NCBI RefSeq assembly: GCF_000471905.2
Contig: NW_006499436.1
Coordinates: forward strand, 3,492,271 to 3,556,270
Direction: 5' to 3'
Length of the DNA: 64,000 nucleotides
DNA from: Amborella trichopoda
Lineage: Eukaryota > Streptophyta > Magnoliopsida > Amborellales > Amborellaceae
Part shown: one piece after another, positions 12,157-23,497 of the stretch
How the letters are laid out: each line of letters begins with the position of its first letter
Position numbering within the stretch: the first letter of the stretch is position 1
The notes under the pieces: generated by a model
Databases searched by the model: none
What the model saw: the letters and a program-made list of their open reading frames with translations, nothing else
What the model was told of the DNA's origin: nothing
Program-made: the position numbers and the translations under genes

Positions 12157-12332
12157 AGAGAGAGATGTTAAGAAGATGGATATTCGTTTTGCAGACAATA
12201 AGGAGAAGAGGTTTTACGTTTACAGAGAGAAACCTTAACAATATGGAAATGGGTTTTGCAGGGAATGAGGATGAGAGCTTTAGTGTAGAGATAGAGAGAG
12301 AAACCTTAACAAAATGGAGATGGGTTTTGCAG
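12157..12332. repeat. Imperfect ~70-bp repeats upstream of MAP65 start
   Basis: Three related units carry agagaga, a ttaac/ttaag word, atgga and gttttgcag. They begin near 12157, 12223 and 12294, and the last two are 71 bp apart and very similar. They lie just upstream of the MAP65 ATG in transcript direction, so they are in the leader or core promoter. The + strand open frames here (12053-12350) are a by-product of the repeat. Confidence 0.75.
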
Positions 12333-12459
12333 AGGAGGGCCAGGAAATGAAAGTGGGTCTCGCTTGAAAGAAAAGAGAGTGAAAGTGGCGGGTGATGCGT
12401 ACCAGTGAACCAATTCCAATCTTTGAGTTCAAGAATTCAACTCCTCTCTCTCTGGGGCC

Positions 12460-12575
12460 CCTTTCCCTCCTGTCATCTGAGAATTTGAAATTCTCCACCT
12501 TTCTCTCTCTTAAAATAAAGTTACCGTTTTGCATTCAAACTCATTCTCTCTCTAAACTTCTCATCCCTCTCTGAA
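12460..12575 (-). promoter_or_regulatory. MAP65 upstream region, proximal copy of a duplicated block
   Basis: A CT-rich block beginning ctttccctcctgtcatct and including aagttaccgttttgcattc and ctctctctctaaactt lies about 430-530 bp upstream of the MAP65 ATG. A second copy occurs at 13408-13530. A promoter role is inferred from position only. Confidence 0.45.
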
Positions 12576-12597
12576 TTTTTCGTCTCTCTTATGTATT

Positions 12598-12930
12598 TGT
12601 TAGGGAAAAAGTTTATACGAGGTAGCAACCTTATATGTAGAACTACAGATGCACCTCATCTTGAAATCCAGATATTTGATTATGAAAAATAAAAAGATGT
12701 TAAGTCTCATAAATAGTGTATTTTACAACATATTATCTCTACCGTCCATTTTCAAGATTTTCATAGGTTTATAGATCTACTTGATTTTAACTATTTTTTA
12801 AATTTAAAATTTTATAATTAGATATAAAAATAGATTTTGAGATAATCCTATAAACATTTTACATCAAAGTTATATACCATGATAAAATTTGAAAGCGCAC
12901 GTTACCTCTACCGCTGTGGATGCATCTGAA
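12598..12930 (-). mobile_element. MITE family A, copy 3 (reverse orientation)
   Basis: Reads as family A on the minus strand. From the plus side it begins gggaaaaagtttatacgagg with tagcaacctta, then has the reverse complements of the internal blocks (acatattatctctaccgtcc, aggtttatagatctacttga), and closes near aaatttgaaagcgcacgtta. It lies between the two copies of the MAP65 upstream block. Confidence 0.7.
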
Positions 12931-12954
12931 TGCTAACTGCACCCATTTGGAAAG

Positions 12955-13362
12955 GGGTTTTGATAGGGCTACAGGCCTATAAAAATAAGTAAAGCCTCAT
13001 ATTAAAACTCCTCGAAAATTGTAATTTAATTAAGTACTGAAAAACTTTTACATTACAGTTCAAGTATTAAAAAACTTTTATATGGATCATCTCGGCTCGA
13101 ACGTTATGGTTGTGAAAAAAATTATGATTTCAAGTTCTAAAAATAATGTATATTGTAACAAAATCATTTAGATTGCTCTTTTTCGTTCTAAAAACAAGTT
13201 TTGATAGATATGCAAGATGTGTAATATTTTTCAAGTTCCAAAGTTTACGGTCAAAATTAAAAATTGATTTTATAATCATAATAGATATTTTTGTTGCCGA
13301 AACTACTTTCCAAACGAGGATTTGAAATGAGACTTTACTTTATTTTCATAAAGCCTAGGCGT
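12955..13362. mobile_element. MITE family B, copy 1
   Basis: About 400 bp bounded by gatagggctacaggcctata with aataagtaaagcctc on the left and gagactttactttattttca with taaagcctaggc on the right. The ends form imperfect terminal inverted repeats of roughly 30 bp. No coding content. Copies 2 and 3 are at 14405 and 27590. Confidence 0.75.
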
Positions 13363-13407
13363 TCGATAAACTTCAAATATGTGCGTATGGATAAGTGGAA
13401 AGCTACT

Positions 13408-13530
13408 TCTTTCCCTCCTGTCATCTTCGAATATGAGAGTCTTTTATGCCAAATATACACATTCCTCTCTCTTCATATAAGTTACCGTTTCGCAGTCGAA
13501 CTCTCTCTCTCTAAACTTTTGATTTCTCTA
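13408..13530 (-). promoter_or_regulatory. Distal copy of the MAP65 upstream block
   Basis: Repeats the proximal block with substitutions: ctttccctcctgtcatct at the start, then a cattcctctctcttcat stretch, then aagttaccgtttcgcag and ctctctctctaaactt. The two copies flank MITE A copy 3 and MITE B copy 1. Whether this was caused by the insertions or by an earlier duplication is unknown. Confidence 0.5.
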
Positions 13531-13554
13531 CATATATCTGGATGGATGTGTAGG

Positions 13555-13770
13555 CCCACCCTTCCTACCGGCCCATTAAAACTAGGTCATGTGCCACGAA
13601 ATGTGGCCCGAGGTCTGCGTTAGGGTCAGGCAACCACAGCTTGAGGTGTAGCCCGGGCTTGGACCAGGGCCAGCCCAACCCAGAGAGGGTTAGGGTCAGC
13701 TTGGGCCATGGACATTTGGGCTCTGTGACGGCCGGGCCAGGGGTGTCCCTACCCATTGCCACCCGTCTTG
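13555..13770. mobile_element. hAT-type MITE family D, copy 3 (degenerate)
   Basis: G+C-rich stretch with gcccgggcttggaccagggc-like words and a right end at cattgccaccc, the same end motif as other D copies. The left end is unclear and I see no target-site duplication. Open frames across it on both strands (13565-13834 minus, 13641-13946 plus) are compositional. Confidence 0.6.
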
Positions 13771-13887
13771 AACACACACTCTCTCTCTCCACCATAAAAT
13801 GTACTCTCTTTCTACCATCCTCTTCCCCTCTCACACTCTCTTCTCTTTACTCTATGTTCAGAGTACTTGTGTTCAAAAAATGTTTAG

Positions 13888-13891
<4 letters not shown>

Positions 13892-13926
<35 letters not shown>
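13892..13926. repeat. (CT)n microsatellite
   Basis: An uninterrupted CT dinucleotide run of about 35 bases, likely length-polymorphic. Similar shorter tracts occur near 19150, 23795, 24588, 29641, 29943, 43410 and 54075. Confidence 0.95.
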
Positions 13927-13928
<2 letters not shown>

Positions 13929-13969
13929 TCGTATTGCTTAGTATGAAAGTGAATGGAAAATGGGGTGCA

Positions 13970-14400
13970 TTGAGTATTGCTACAATTATAAACTGAATTT
14001 CATGATGGGTGAGGGGTGGTTACAATAGATGCCATCCATGCACACGTGTGCTTGGCGTGGCCAAGTTCATATGGTGGGTCTGGGCACGTGCATGATTGGA
14101 ACACGAGATATTCAAACCTCATTTTCATTCCTATTTTAAACAAATATATTTGGGATTGTATACATCAGGATGATTTACATTTGAAATAGGGTGGTCACAA
14201 TTACTTACAACGATCCAATGTGAAAATCTAATAGCTCGGGTTTGTTACAGAGTTCGAGAAAAATTCTTTTGAACTTTAAGCTTGAGCAATGAAATAAATG
14301 CAGCCCCCCAATTTCACATCCAATGGTCAAGATTTATTGTGACCACCTTGTACCAAAGGTAAATAGTCTCATTATATTATTTCCTAATACAATTTTCTGG
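13970..14400. other. Non-coding DNA
   Basis: Intergenic sequence between the CT tract and MITE B copy 2. No protein, RNA or repeat family recognised. Confidence 0.5.
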
Positions 14401-14404
14401 AAAA

Positions 14405-14780
14405 CAGTTTGATAGGGCTACAGTCCTATCAAAATAAGTAAATCCTCACCTCATGACCCATCAAAAATTGCAAATCAAGTATTGGAAAATCTTTATATCG
14501 ATCATATCGGCTTGAACATTATGATTGTGAAAAAAAAATAGGATTACAGGCTTTAAAAATAGTTTAAATTGTAAAAAAGTATCTAAACCGTTTATTTCAC
14601 TCTAACAATAAGTGCTCACAGATCTTGTATATCTGTACCATTTTTTTAGTTTCAAATTTTATTGTCGGTGTTGGAAATAGATTTCAGAGCGATCATGGAG
14701 ATTTCCGTTGTCGAAAGTGATTTCCGAACAAGAAATTGATTTGACACTTTATTTTGTTTTCATAAAGCCTAGGCCTTATA
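14405..14780. mobile_element. MITE family B, copy 2
   Basis: Opens with gatagggctacagtcctatc and aataagtaaatcctc, contains the shared interior block around atcatatcggcttgaacatt, and closes with gacactttattttgttttca and taaagcctaggc. Same orientation as copy 1 and about 1.4 kb away from it. Confidence 0.75.
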
Positions 14781-15089
14781 AAAACTTCATCCTATTTTCA
14801 TTTTTCTTTATTTGTTTTATTGATTAAATAAAAGGGTTTATTTAAATATATAGTACACTATAAATTAGTATAACCAAAAATGGTTGCGACTCGAGGACAA
14901 ATAATGTGGTTTTTATTTAAAACCAGTGAATTCATGAATCTGACTTGAAACGGATTTGGATTTGGAACAGATTTGGATTCATGTAGCCGAGTTCAAATAG
15001 TTCGAATAAGGCTTGGATAATGATAACGAAAGAAAAAAAAAAAATCTTGACGTACTCGGATTCATGTAGCCGACCTCAAAAAATTCTCC

Positions 15090-15530
15090 AACCACTTTTT
15101 TTTTTTTTTCAAAAGTTAAGTTTCAGTTAGATAATTCCAACATCAAATCGTAACTTTAAGTTTTGGAATAAAAAAGCGGTTCGAGGACTACTTTTCTTTT
15201 TCAAAGCTTAAGTTTCGGTTTGAGAATGTCATCCCTGGACCGCTTTTAAGTTTTGAAAAAAAAAAAAGAAAAGCGGTTCGGGGATGCTATCCCCAAACTG
15301 CTTTTAAGTTTTTGAAAACAAAAGTAGTCCAAGGTCCCTGAGCTACTTCTCTTTTCTTTCTTTTTTTTTTTAAAAACTTATAGTTGCTATCCGAAGATGG
15401 AATTCTCAAACCGTATTTTTTTTTTTTGCCAAAACTTAAGTTGACTTAAGTTTTGAAAAAAAAAAAAAACGGTATGAGAATTCCATCGTCGGACCACAAC
15501 TTTAAGTTTTTTTTTTTAAAAGGGTAATTT
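15090..15530. repeat. Cluster of long imperfect hairpins
   Basis: The clearest palindrome has arms of about 80 nt at 15361-15440 and 15445-15525 around a 4-nt loop (ttga), with the arms pairing through aaaacttaag/cttaagtttt and gatggaattctca/gagaattccatc. A neighbouring stretch, 15170-15320, repeats aaagcggttc and ccgcttttaagttt in both orientations. Poly-A/poly-T tracts pair inside the stems. The region could fold into several alternative hairpins. It may be a foldback element or a small-RNA source, but this is inference. Confidence 0.75.
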
Positions 15531-15540
15531 TATCAAAAAA

Positions 15541-16645
15541 AAAAGTCGTGTTGACCGACCTTGATTGTAATTTTCAAGTATAAAGAGAGCAAATCATATT
15601 TTCCTAACTTATTTAAGGTCCGTATGTAAATAACTCAAATACTATCACACGCATAAGAAGTGACATCTTTTACATAGGGTATGACATCATCCGAGTATAA
15701 CATCATCTGTATATAACATATTAACAACTAGTAGAATCGTATTATTTTTTTAAAAAAATTATCTATTCTATATGATAAAAATATAGCATGCAAAAAAAAT
15801 ATTAATATTAGGGTAATGAGTGTCAAATAGATTTTGAGTAGGTTTAGCAAATCATCATCTTTCCCGATTATTTGGCATCAGCTAGTAGGTTTAGTGAATA
15901 CTATAGACATATTTCCACACCCACCAAATAAAGGATTTGAAGCATCGGGAAGAACGAAGGACAAGAAAAGACGAGAAAGGATATCTATACGAAAACCAAA
16001 AACATAATGTTCCTAAGTAAGCCTCACATAACACAATGCCAACTAATGTTCCCTTGATCTACGAGTTCAAAAGTCAACCTAGTTAATGTCCAATTTTGAA
16101 AAAATGAAAACAAAAAGAAATTTGATATTTAGGTATCTACTTTTATTTTAACATTAATTGTATAAACTTCCAGGTTATTCAACCCACTTTAATTTTTTAT
16201 ATAATTATACATTAAATTCAGAGCATTTTATAGATCAAATGTCATCTATGGAATATTCACATCACACATTTGACAAAATTACTATATTCAATGAATGTAT
16301 CCACAATTACAATTATCTTAGCTATAATTTGCATCATTTTCCATAACTTTTATATCATCATTTGTCTAACTTGTCATTGTATGGAATTTATCCACCTTTA
16401 GTATTACATGTGGGGGAAACCTAACATATGAGATGTGTGTTTCTTTAAGGTGGCAAGGGAATGAGAGCAAGTGGAGTAAAGGCCAAAAAGGAAAAGTAGA
16501 CCAGGATGCTTGGAGTGAGGAGGATACCAAAAGTACAAAAAAAATCAGAGGTGGCCCATGAGCTTCTCATAAAGAGCAAAAGTGGAAGGTATCAACAATG
16601 CTAAATTAGTACAAACATATTCTTAAAATGTATGATATATTGAAA
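15541..16645. other. Non-coding DNA
   Basis: AT-rich intergenic sequence. One frame at 16158-16346 is AT-rich and unrecognisable. No RNA gene or transposon landmark was found. Confidence 0.5.
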
Positions 16646-16647
16646 GT

Positions 16648-17235
16648 GGTGAGGTTTGTATAAAGGTGTCAATCTTATACTNNNNNNNNNNNNNNNNNNN
16701 NNNNNNNNNNNNNNNNNNNNNNNNNNNNNNNNNNNNNNNNNNNNNNNNNNNNNNNNNNNNNNNNNNNNNNNNNNNNNNNNNNNNNNNNNNNNNNNNNNNN
16801 NNNNNNNNNNNNNNNNNNNNNNNNNNNNNNNNNNNNNNNNNNNNNNNNNNNNNNNNNNNNNNNNNNNNNNNNNNNNNNNNNNNNNNNNNNNNNNNNNNNN
16901 NNNNNNNNNNNNNNNNNNNNNNNNNNNNNNNNNNNNNNNNNNNNNNNNNNNNNNNNNNNNNNNNNNNNNNNNNNNNNNNNNNNNNNNNNNNNNNNNNNNN
17001 NNNNNNNNNNNNNNNNNNNNNNNNNNNNNNNNNNNNNNNNNNNAATAGTCAGTCCAGATAATGTGCTATAAGTTATATTATTTTTATTAATTGAAATCTT
17101 CTTTTTTATCCATACATCTCGAAGTTAAGATAATCAATTTGAAGGTTTTCTATCATCAAAAAATTTTTCAATGGGTTTTTAAGGTGCGTCTCATTTCAAT
17201 AGTGTAAGGTTGATATATGATATAAATTTTTTTCT
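16648..17235 (+). mobile_element. MITE family A, copy 4, containing the assembly gap
   Basis: The left flank of the gap, ggtttgtataaaggtgtcaatc, matches the start of family A. The right flank has the catacatctcgaagttaaga block and the closing atgggtttttaaggtgcgtc part. The unread part should therefore be family A interior. Confidence 0.65.
16682..17043. other. Assembly gap (362 N)
   Basis: A run of undetermined bases. Open frames drawn through it are not real. Confidence 0.99.
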
Positions 17236-17639
17236 ATAAAGCTTTTTGGGACCCTTAGTAGCCTCTTTAAAGATGGAAAATAAGTTGGCCCATGTTTTTG
17301 GATTTTATGTGGGATATGAAGTGTCAACCTCAAACTTCCCAAAAGATCAGGTTTGGTTAAGTTCAATTTTCAAGCCTGGGCCTACCCCAAATCATTATCA
17401 AATGAATCAACAAAAGACTTAAACCAAAATTTCCTCAAATGGTTCTGGTAGGAATTAGTATGCAATTATTTCACTCTTTCTTTCAGATAAATGTGGTTTT
17501 TATTTCCATTTTAAATTTGAAATTTGTGAAAGTCTTGGGAGGTTTAGGGGAGGGAAAAAAAACAAAAAAAATGGTCCGCATGGTATGGTGGCAAACATGA
17601 CCTACGAGCTTATCACTGTCCAAGCAATCGGATGGACGG

Positions 17640-18050
17640 CGATGGAGAGAAATAGGGCCATTCAGTTGGTTTATTGAAAGGAAAATTGTTCCATGCGTCA
17701 TCGCAGCGGGTGCAAGAGCCCTTTTACTCTTCAACGTCCATCTTTAAGATAGATGTTCTGTAAAATGCATAGCGCCAAATCAAATATGGACGGTGTCAAA
17801 AACATTTCCAAAACAAAGCACATTCTAAAGTTCAAGTTTTTGTCTTTGCCATATTTATGATCGGCTTGGCTTAGATGATGAATCCCTAAAATTTTAGATC
17901 AAAAATTCATTTTTAAGATAAATTTTAGAGGGGGCTGCACATGTACATATGAGTCAGCTGACTCATATAACACCCATCCTTATTGAAATTTTGCAGTTGG
18001 GACTAACTTTCTCCAGCACTGTCCAACCTGACGATTGTCATGACCACAAG
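17640..18050 (-). mobile_element. MITE family C, copy 1
   Basis: Family C landmarks in reverse orientation: gaaaggaaaattgttccatg at one end, tccatctttaagatagatgt next to it, and ttttaagataaattttagag and gctgcacatgtacatatgag at the other. Diverged from other copies, so the edges are approximate. The frame at 17483-17734 minus overlaps it and is judged spurious. Confidence 0.5.
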
Positions 18051-19245
18051 GACCATATTATAGTGGCCCTTACATAAAGCAATAAAAATTTAAAAATTAG
18101 AAAAGTATACAAATAAACCATTTATTTTTTATTGAATCCATGGGTAAAAGTTATTTCCAAAAGCAAAGCAATTGAGAGGAATAACAGGCTTATTTGTGTT
18201 TATTAGGGTATACATAAATGAACTCAAGTAATAGCAAGCCAATATCCATGGGCCCAACTATATGTATTGAGCACCTATAGGATAATAAAAATTTAACAGC
18301 TAAGGAAGCTCTGGAACTTAAAAGAATTTGATGAGGAAGTTTAGGTAGTGAAAGAAAATCAATTAAAAATGGCATCAATACCATGGAAGGTAAAAAAGTA
18401 TTGGAACAAATTTTGAGCTATCAATCTTACTTATTTTATTTTTGCAAGTGTTAATATTAAAGGTGAGTAAAGGAGCACATGACATTCACATATTGAAAGA
18501 ATGAGAAATTTATTTACCAAAAAAAAAAAAAAGAGAAATTTACTGAAAAATTCTAGTTCATTTTCAAAATTGAAAATAAATCCTTATTTTACACTGAAAT
18601 CCCATTTTTTACCATCACACACCAGTGAAAAATATAAAAAATGATTCAATAATATAAATAAATAAAATATTCCTAAAAATTCAAGGTCTTTTTGCAAGTC
18701 CTAAATTTAAACTATAGAAAAAATAATGTTAAAATAAACTATACGCTCTTAAACAGAGGGACCTCTCAAGATTTAAAAAAAATGAAAAATAAAAAATAAA
18801 AAAAAAATTCTAGATTTCCCTTAAAAGAATCCCCTTGACTATGGATTCAGGAGGCTAGACCACCTAACCGGACTCTCTTTTGTTTTGTTTTGTTTTTTTT
18901 TTTTTTAACAAGACCACCCAACTAGATTCGACCACCTAACTAGACTCGACCACCTTGTACGTGGTAGGCAGAGAGCAAGCTCTTTCACACTAACTTGGTA
19001 AATTTTAACCAAATTTACTGTACACTGGTAAATTTTCACTAGTTTTGGTACAGTCATCTATTGAAGATACATAGTTCTTGCAGGTTCATAATTAATGGGT
19101 TTATGAGTTCATGTCACCTCCATGAGGGTCCACTTTACCAAGTGGGTAGCCTCTCTCTCTCTCTCTCTCTTCTCTCTCTTATATCAGGCTGACCACGGAA
19201 TGGATAGCCATTAGATACTAGCCATTATAAACAGAGGCAACAAAT
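18051..19245. other. Non-coding DNA
   Basis: AT-rich sequence with poly-A and poly-T runs (18519-18533, 18885-18906) and a short duplicated phrase, gaccaccta near 18902-18950. No gene recognised. Confidence 0.5.
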
Positions 19246-19249
19246 CAAG

Positions 19250-19560
19250 GTTTTAAAAATCCGCGAACCTGACTGGAACTGGCCGGTTTGGATTGGTACT
19301 CATTGGGGCCGGTCTGATTCTGCCTAAGTATCAGGAACCGGCTGGTTCTAGCCAGTTATCTGATGCGACTGTCTAGTTCTGTCAGAGAATCGCTCCTCCT
19401 TTATTTTGCAAATAAATTTTAAATTCTTTTTGTTCTTTAATTTTTAAAATTTTTTATTCATTAGTTCACTAGGCTAGATCGCCGATCTGGACCACCAATC
19501 TGTCGATTTGAACTGATGACTGGTTTTCCAAAGGGGTGATCTTGGTCACCGAACCGTAAG
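19250..19560. mobile_element. MITE-like element family E, copy 1
   Basis: Bounded by ggttttaaaaatccgcgaac on the left and gactggttttccaaa on the right, with interior words such as ccggctggttctagccagtt that are internally palindromic. A related element lies at 26290-26640. Similar pairings of ggttttnaaaa ends with gaaccgg-rich interiors are common in plant hAT MITEs. The superfamily assignment is inference. Confidence 0.45.
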
Positions 19561-19570
19561 CTTATATGTC

Positions 19571-19645
19571 TAGTTACGAAAGGTACACAATGGGAGCTCG
19601 ACTGATCTTGCTATTAAATGTCTAGTTACGAAAGGTACACAATGA
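19571..19645. repeat. Short direct repeat
   Basis: The phrase tgtctagttacgaaaggtac followed by acaatg occurs at about 19567 and again at about 19618, a two-copy repeat with a ~51-bp period. Confidence 0.8.
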
Positions 19646-19689
19646 GGCCATTAACCTTTAGTGCCGGAAAGTTGTAACCCCAGTTCTTC

Positions 19690-19925
19690 AGACGTGAAAT
19701 TGGGTAAGTGGGCATGTATTATCAATTACTCTCAAAATTTTAACTAATAAATCTATTTTTGAGATGGATTTTGGACTTAATTTTTAAGGACATATAATCT
19801 CTGACATTTAGACCATTGGTTTTCATTGAAGACCTACTTGCATCCAATCTTTAAGATGGATGCTTTACACTGAATATGTAATCATGCGGTCCAGCCCGCA
19901 TGAAACAATTTTTCAAAAAACAATT
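19690..19925 (+). mobile_element. MITE family C, copy 2
   Basis: Contains attttgagatggattttgga, aatttttaaggacatataat, ctctgacatttagaccat and, at the right end, ggtccagcccgcatgaaaca with atttttc, in the family C order. The left end is truncated or diverged. Confidence 0.65.
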
Positions 19926-21160
19926 TTCAGACTTAATGAAAACATCGTCACATTTCAGGCGTCATACTTTCCATATGATGGATTCGAGTGATAGCACTCT
20001 CATTATGTAGAACCTCGTTAGTTTATGTCTGGATGCTTGGACTATGGCCTTTAGGAGCAAATACACAAAATGCAAATTTGCAAACCAACTATACAGGGGT
20101 TATCTTTGCTTTCTTGAGTGACCCTCTGAGGATTAGGTCAAAAACCGCCCAATTCTTTGCTAGTTTTCTCTGGTCTCAATTTTTTTTTGTTTTTTTTAAT
20201 GTTGGGTTTCTATACTATGAGATTAGTTACCATTGTTTTGAAGAGGTTGTAATCATTTTAGCCTTTAGATGTCAAATTGGATGGCTTAGGATATGTCACT
20301 AAGTTTGAGAAATTTCTTGTTGAACTTTGACTTTAGTCAGTGACACACTTACAACTACTTGCTTTAAAATTTGGCAAGTAGGAGTAATTATGACCCCCTT
20401 GTACTAAAAGTGAATGGTTTTTTTTGTATAATTTTCCTTTTAATATACGATACTTGCTCCAGCAATTAACCGCCAGCTTGGAACAACGGACAGATCTAGT
20501 TTTCCCGCACACACACACATAGATCCTTGGAAAAATTATGTCCATACAATAATACTTCTGGTATTGCCATATGGACCAATTTTTCCCATATTTTATATGG
20601 AGGTCATACTCTCTTACTTTTTTTTTTACTTTTTTAATTTTGACCCGATTCAATGTCTGTAAATCAGACCACTTTTTTTTTTTTTTTCTGGTTTGTAAGG
20701 TTGTCCATTAGCTTGAAGTATATTAGGGGTTGGTCCATTGTTTTGAATATTTGACCACCCTATAGCGAGTGTTCCGATGTTTGGAACATTCGATCAAGTG
20801 GCCTACGAAATTTTTTGAGCAAGCCTAGTGGTCTGATTTTCCAGATATCCTACTACTCGTTGAACTAGTGGTATGATGTTATAGACATCGGACCTCTTGC
20901 GGTCTACTGCCACAAATATCGGAGTTCTCAAAACTTAAATAAGAATTTCAATGTCTGGAGCGGTCTGATGCAGACGATATCGGACAATCCCAAAGTAAAG
21001 TTTTAAGGTAGTCCAGTGTTCGGAACATCAAACTAATCCCTAATATAGCGCCAACCCATCGGATAGCCCACATACCAAAAAAATATATAACATTAAAATA
21101 GAAAAGCGGCCCTATGTTGCAAACATTAGACCCGAGGAAAATTTTCAAAAAAATAAAAAA
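19926..21160. other. Non-coding DNA with diverged short repeats
   Basis: No gene recognised. Between 20760 and 21020 related words such as gatgtttggaacattcg and gtgttcggaacatcaaa recur, suggesting old internal repetition. Frames at 19988-20302 and 20333-20653 show no family signature. Confidence 0.45.
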
Positions 21161-21167
21161 TAGGGCA

Positions 21168-21897
21168 AATTACAAAAAATCCCCAAGACCACACTTTCTA
21201 TGCAACTTACCCACAACCTAACTTTTTCTCACTTTCTTCGCCAAAACACACTTTCTATGCAAATACCCCCAAAGGAAAAAAGTTTATTTTTTTAGATGGA
21301 AATGCCCTTCCCGTACACAAAAGTCATTTTAGCCAGATTTAACGTTGACTTTTGGACCCCAGTAGTACATTGTCAGTGCGCATCATCGCATCACCGGACC
21401 TCCTTTACAGAAACTCAAGTGTCGGACCGCCTTAAGACAACTATCGGACCAAAACTGAGTACTGCTGGACCGCCCTTTACATAGTACCAGAGCCCTAGAA
21501 TCCAATAACATCTACTGCCGGATAGCCTTTTGCAACTGTCGGACCACAAACATCTACTGTCGGGCCGCCCTTGGCAACTGCTTGACCACCCTTTACAGAG
21601 TGTTCTACTGCCGGTCATCACTTACACATATTTTGGTGGGATAGAGGAAAGAGAGGCTGTCGGACCACAAACATCTACTGTCAAGCCACCCTTTGCAACT
21701 GCCAGCCCACCCTTTACGGAGTGTTCTACTACCGGTCATCACTTACACATATTTTGGTGGGATAGAGGAAAGAGAGGCGCGGGTAAAGTAAAAGTAAGGG
21801 ATGGTAGTTTAGGTATTTTAGGGAAAAAAGTGAGAGAAAAAGTTAGATTGGGTGTAAATTACGTAGAAAATGTAGTCTTGAGGTTTTTTTGTAATTT
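21168..21897. mobile_element. Non-autonomous element with ~70-bp terminal inverted repeats
   Basis: The left end (21168-21240, aaattacaaaaaatccccaa then gaccacactttctatgcaac) is the imperfect reverse complement of the right end (21825-21897), about 80 percent identical by eye. Long TIRs on a ~730-bp non-coding element recall Mutator-like MITEs. I cannot define the target-site duplication. The interior contains a 121-bp tandem duplication. Confidence 0.7.
21540..21780. repeat. Tandem duplication of ~121 bp
   Basis: Units running from cggaccacaaacatctactg to ggatagaggaaagagaggc occur twice, with their tgttctact landmarks at 21601 and 21722. Related shorter words (gccgccctttgcaact-like) occur further left from about 21420. 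This is internal to the long-TIR element, and the open frame 21530-21913 is a consequence of the repeat. Confidence 0.8.
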
Positions 21898-21899
21898 TA

Positions 21900-23497
21900 A
21901 AATTGGACCATAACCTAATACTACAAAATTATGACAGTATGGGCGTAAGTTCTCCTATATCCTTTTTCAGTTGCATAAGGTATCAAATGGATAATTAGAT
22001 CATTCATTTATGTCTTGGAGTTGTCTAGAAATATTGACCTTCAAATACTTGGCCTAAAGATTTTTACCACGGTTCCCTTAAACACTTTGTTAAATGCAAA
22101 TCTAGCTTTAGTAAGACTCGGAGAAAACTATCATGTAACATGTTTCACGTGTGATTCCATTCCCATTTCGCCATGCCTCCTATTCATGTATTTCCATACA
22201 TGAATATATGTAAGGAATTTTACAAGGATTACATTTTATTTGGATCTCTTTTCTATCTTTTTTATGGCCTTGTTATACATGGTTAAAGGGGTTGTCTATA
22301 CAGAGATCATTTATTTACAAAGAGGTCACAACTATTCACACTCATTAGATGTCAAATTAGATGATTTAGGGTGAATCATTCAATGACACTCTTACGACCG
22401 CCCATTTTGAAATTTATGAGATAAGAATGATTGTAACCTCCTTATACTTGGATTCTCATATTTATTTTCGATCCCTTGACTACACATGCGTATAATTTTT
22501 TACATATATCATGCCATTTGTATTAACATATTTTTCTTCTAACTGTAAATTTTCGTATCTTGGGTTTTACTAGCTAGAGGCACATTTCGACGCCCCTTGT
22601 TTTTAGGTGCACGTACCATTGTGTTTATGTGTGCGTACTATCCAACCTATTTACTTGAAAGTTAGGATAAAGATTGAGGTAATTTTATTAGTTATTTTCC
22701 GATTGCAACTATGATAGAGTCTCAAGTTTTCTGCAGAGAATTCTATATATATTGATTATTATTTAAAACATACAACCTCTAAGTATATACATTCAATGAA
22801 TGGTAAGAATATAAAGAAATCATGAACACCTATACTATATAACACGTACATTGAAATACAAGAAATTACATCTATATTATGAAAATACTTACCATAAAAT
22901 ACAAGATATTGCACCCATCCTTCCTATGCATATTGACAACAGTATACACCTTCTATTCTGACCCGTAGATAATATACGTTCTCCCTAACAACCTTAAACT
23001 CAAAATGCTTCGAAGAGAGAGCAGAAGGAGTTTGGACAGGTGAAGCGTGCAAAACACTAAAGGCCTTAAATTGAAAAAGAGCCTCTAAAAGACCAAACAA
23101 TAGCACAACATAAACCCATTAGATATGCTATCTGATTATATACCCTCTTCATGAAAAACCAGTATCAAAGCATACATATAGCAAGGAGTAATTGGAGAGG
23201 GAAGAGAAACTTGTGTCAATATTTGTGGATCATGCTCCCAATATGTATACCTAAATGATGAATCACACAGTGAGCATCTCTCTTTTTCTCTATTGTCAAA
23301 TAGAAGTGCCAGTTTATAAGACTGAAAACCTGGTATTTCTCAGGCTCAAAGCTGGTAAATATGGAAAACTCTTGCACAAGATTTAGAAAGAGGCAGCCCG
23401 TAAGGAAGAAGTAACAATGAAGAAAAGGTGAGGGGAGGGGATGGGCATGTCATGAGGAGATGAGCAGAAGCCAGTCGAAGGGTGAGACGATTACATA
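21900..23497. other. Non-coding DNA
   Basis: No recognisable gene or transposon. Frames at 22015-22203, 22924-23106 and 23346-23534 show no known signature. Confidence 0.45.

Noticed and set aside
13565..13946. Frames on both strands resembling Pro/Gly-rich proteins
   Set aside because: Compositional artefact of MITE D copy 3 and the adjoining CT tract.
16656..17061. Two open frames of about 130 codons
   Set aside because: They consist almost entirely of N from the assembly gap.
20333..20653. 106-codon minus-strand frame as a gene
   Set aside because: Lys/Tyr-rich composition driven by AT content, with no recognisable motif or splice context.
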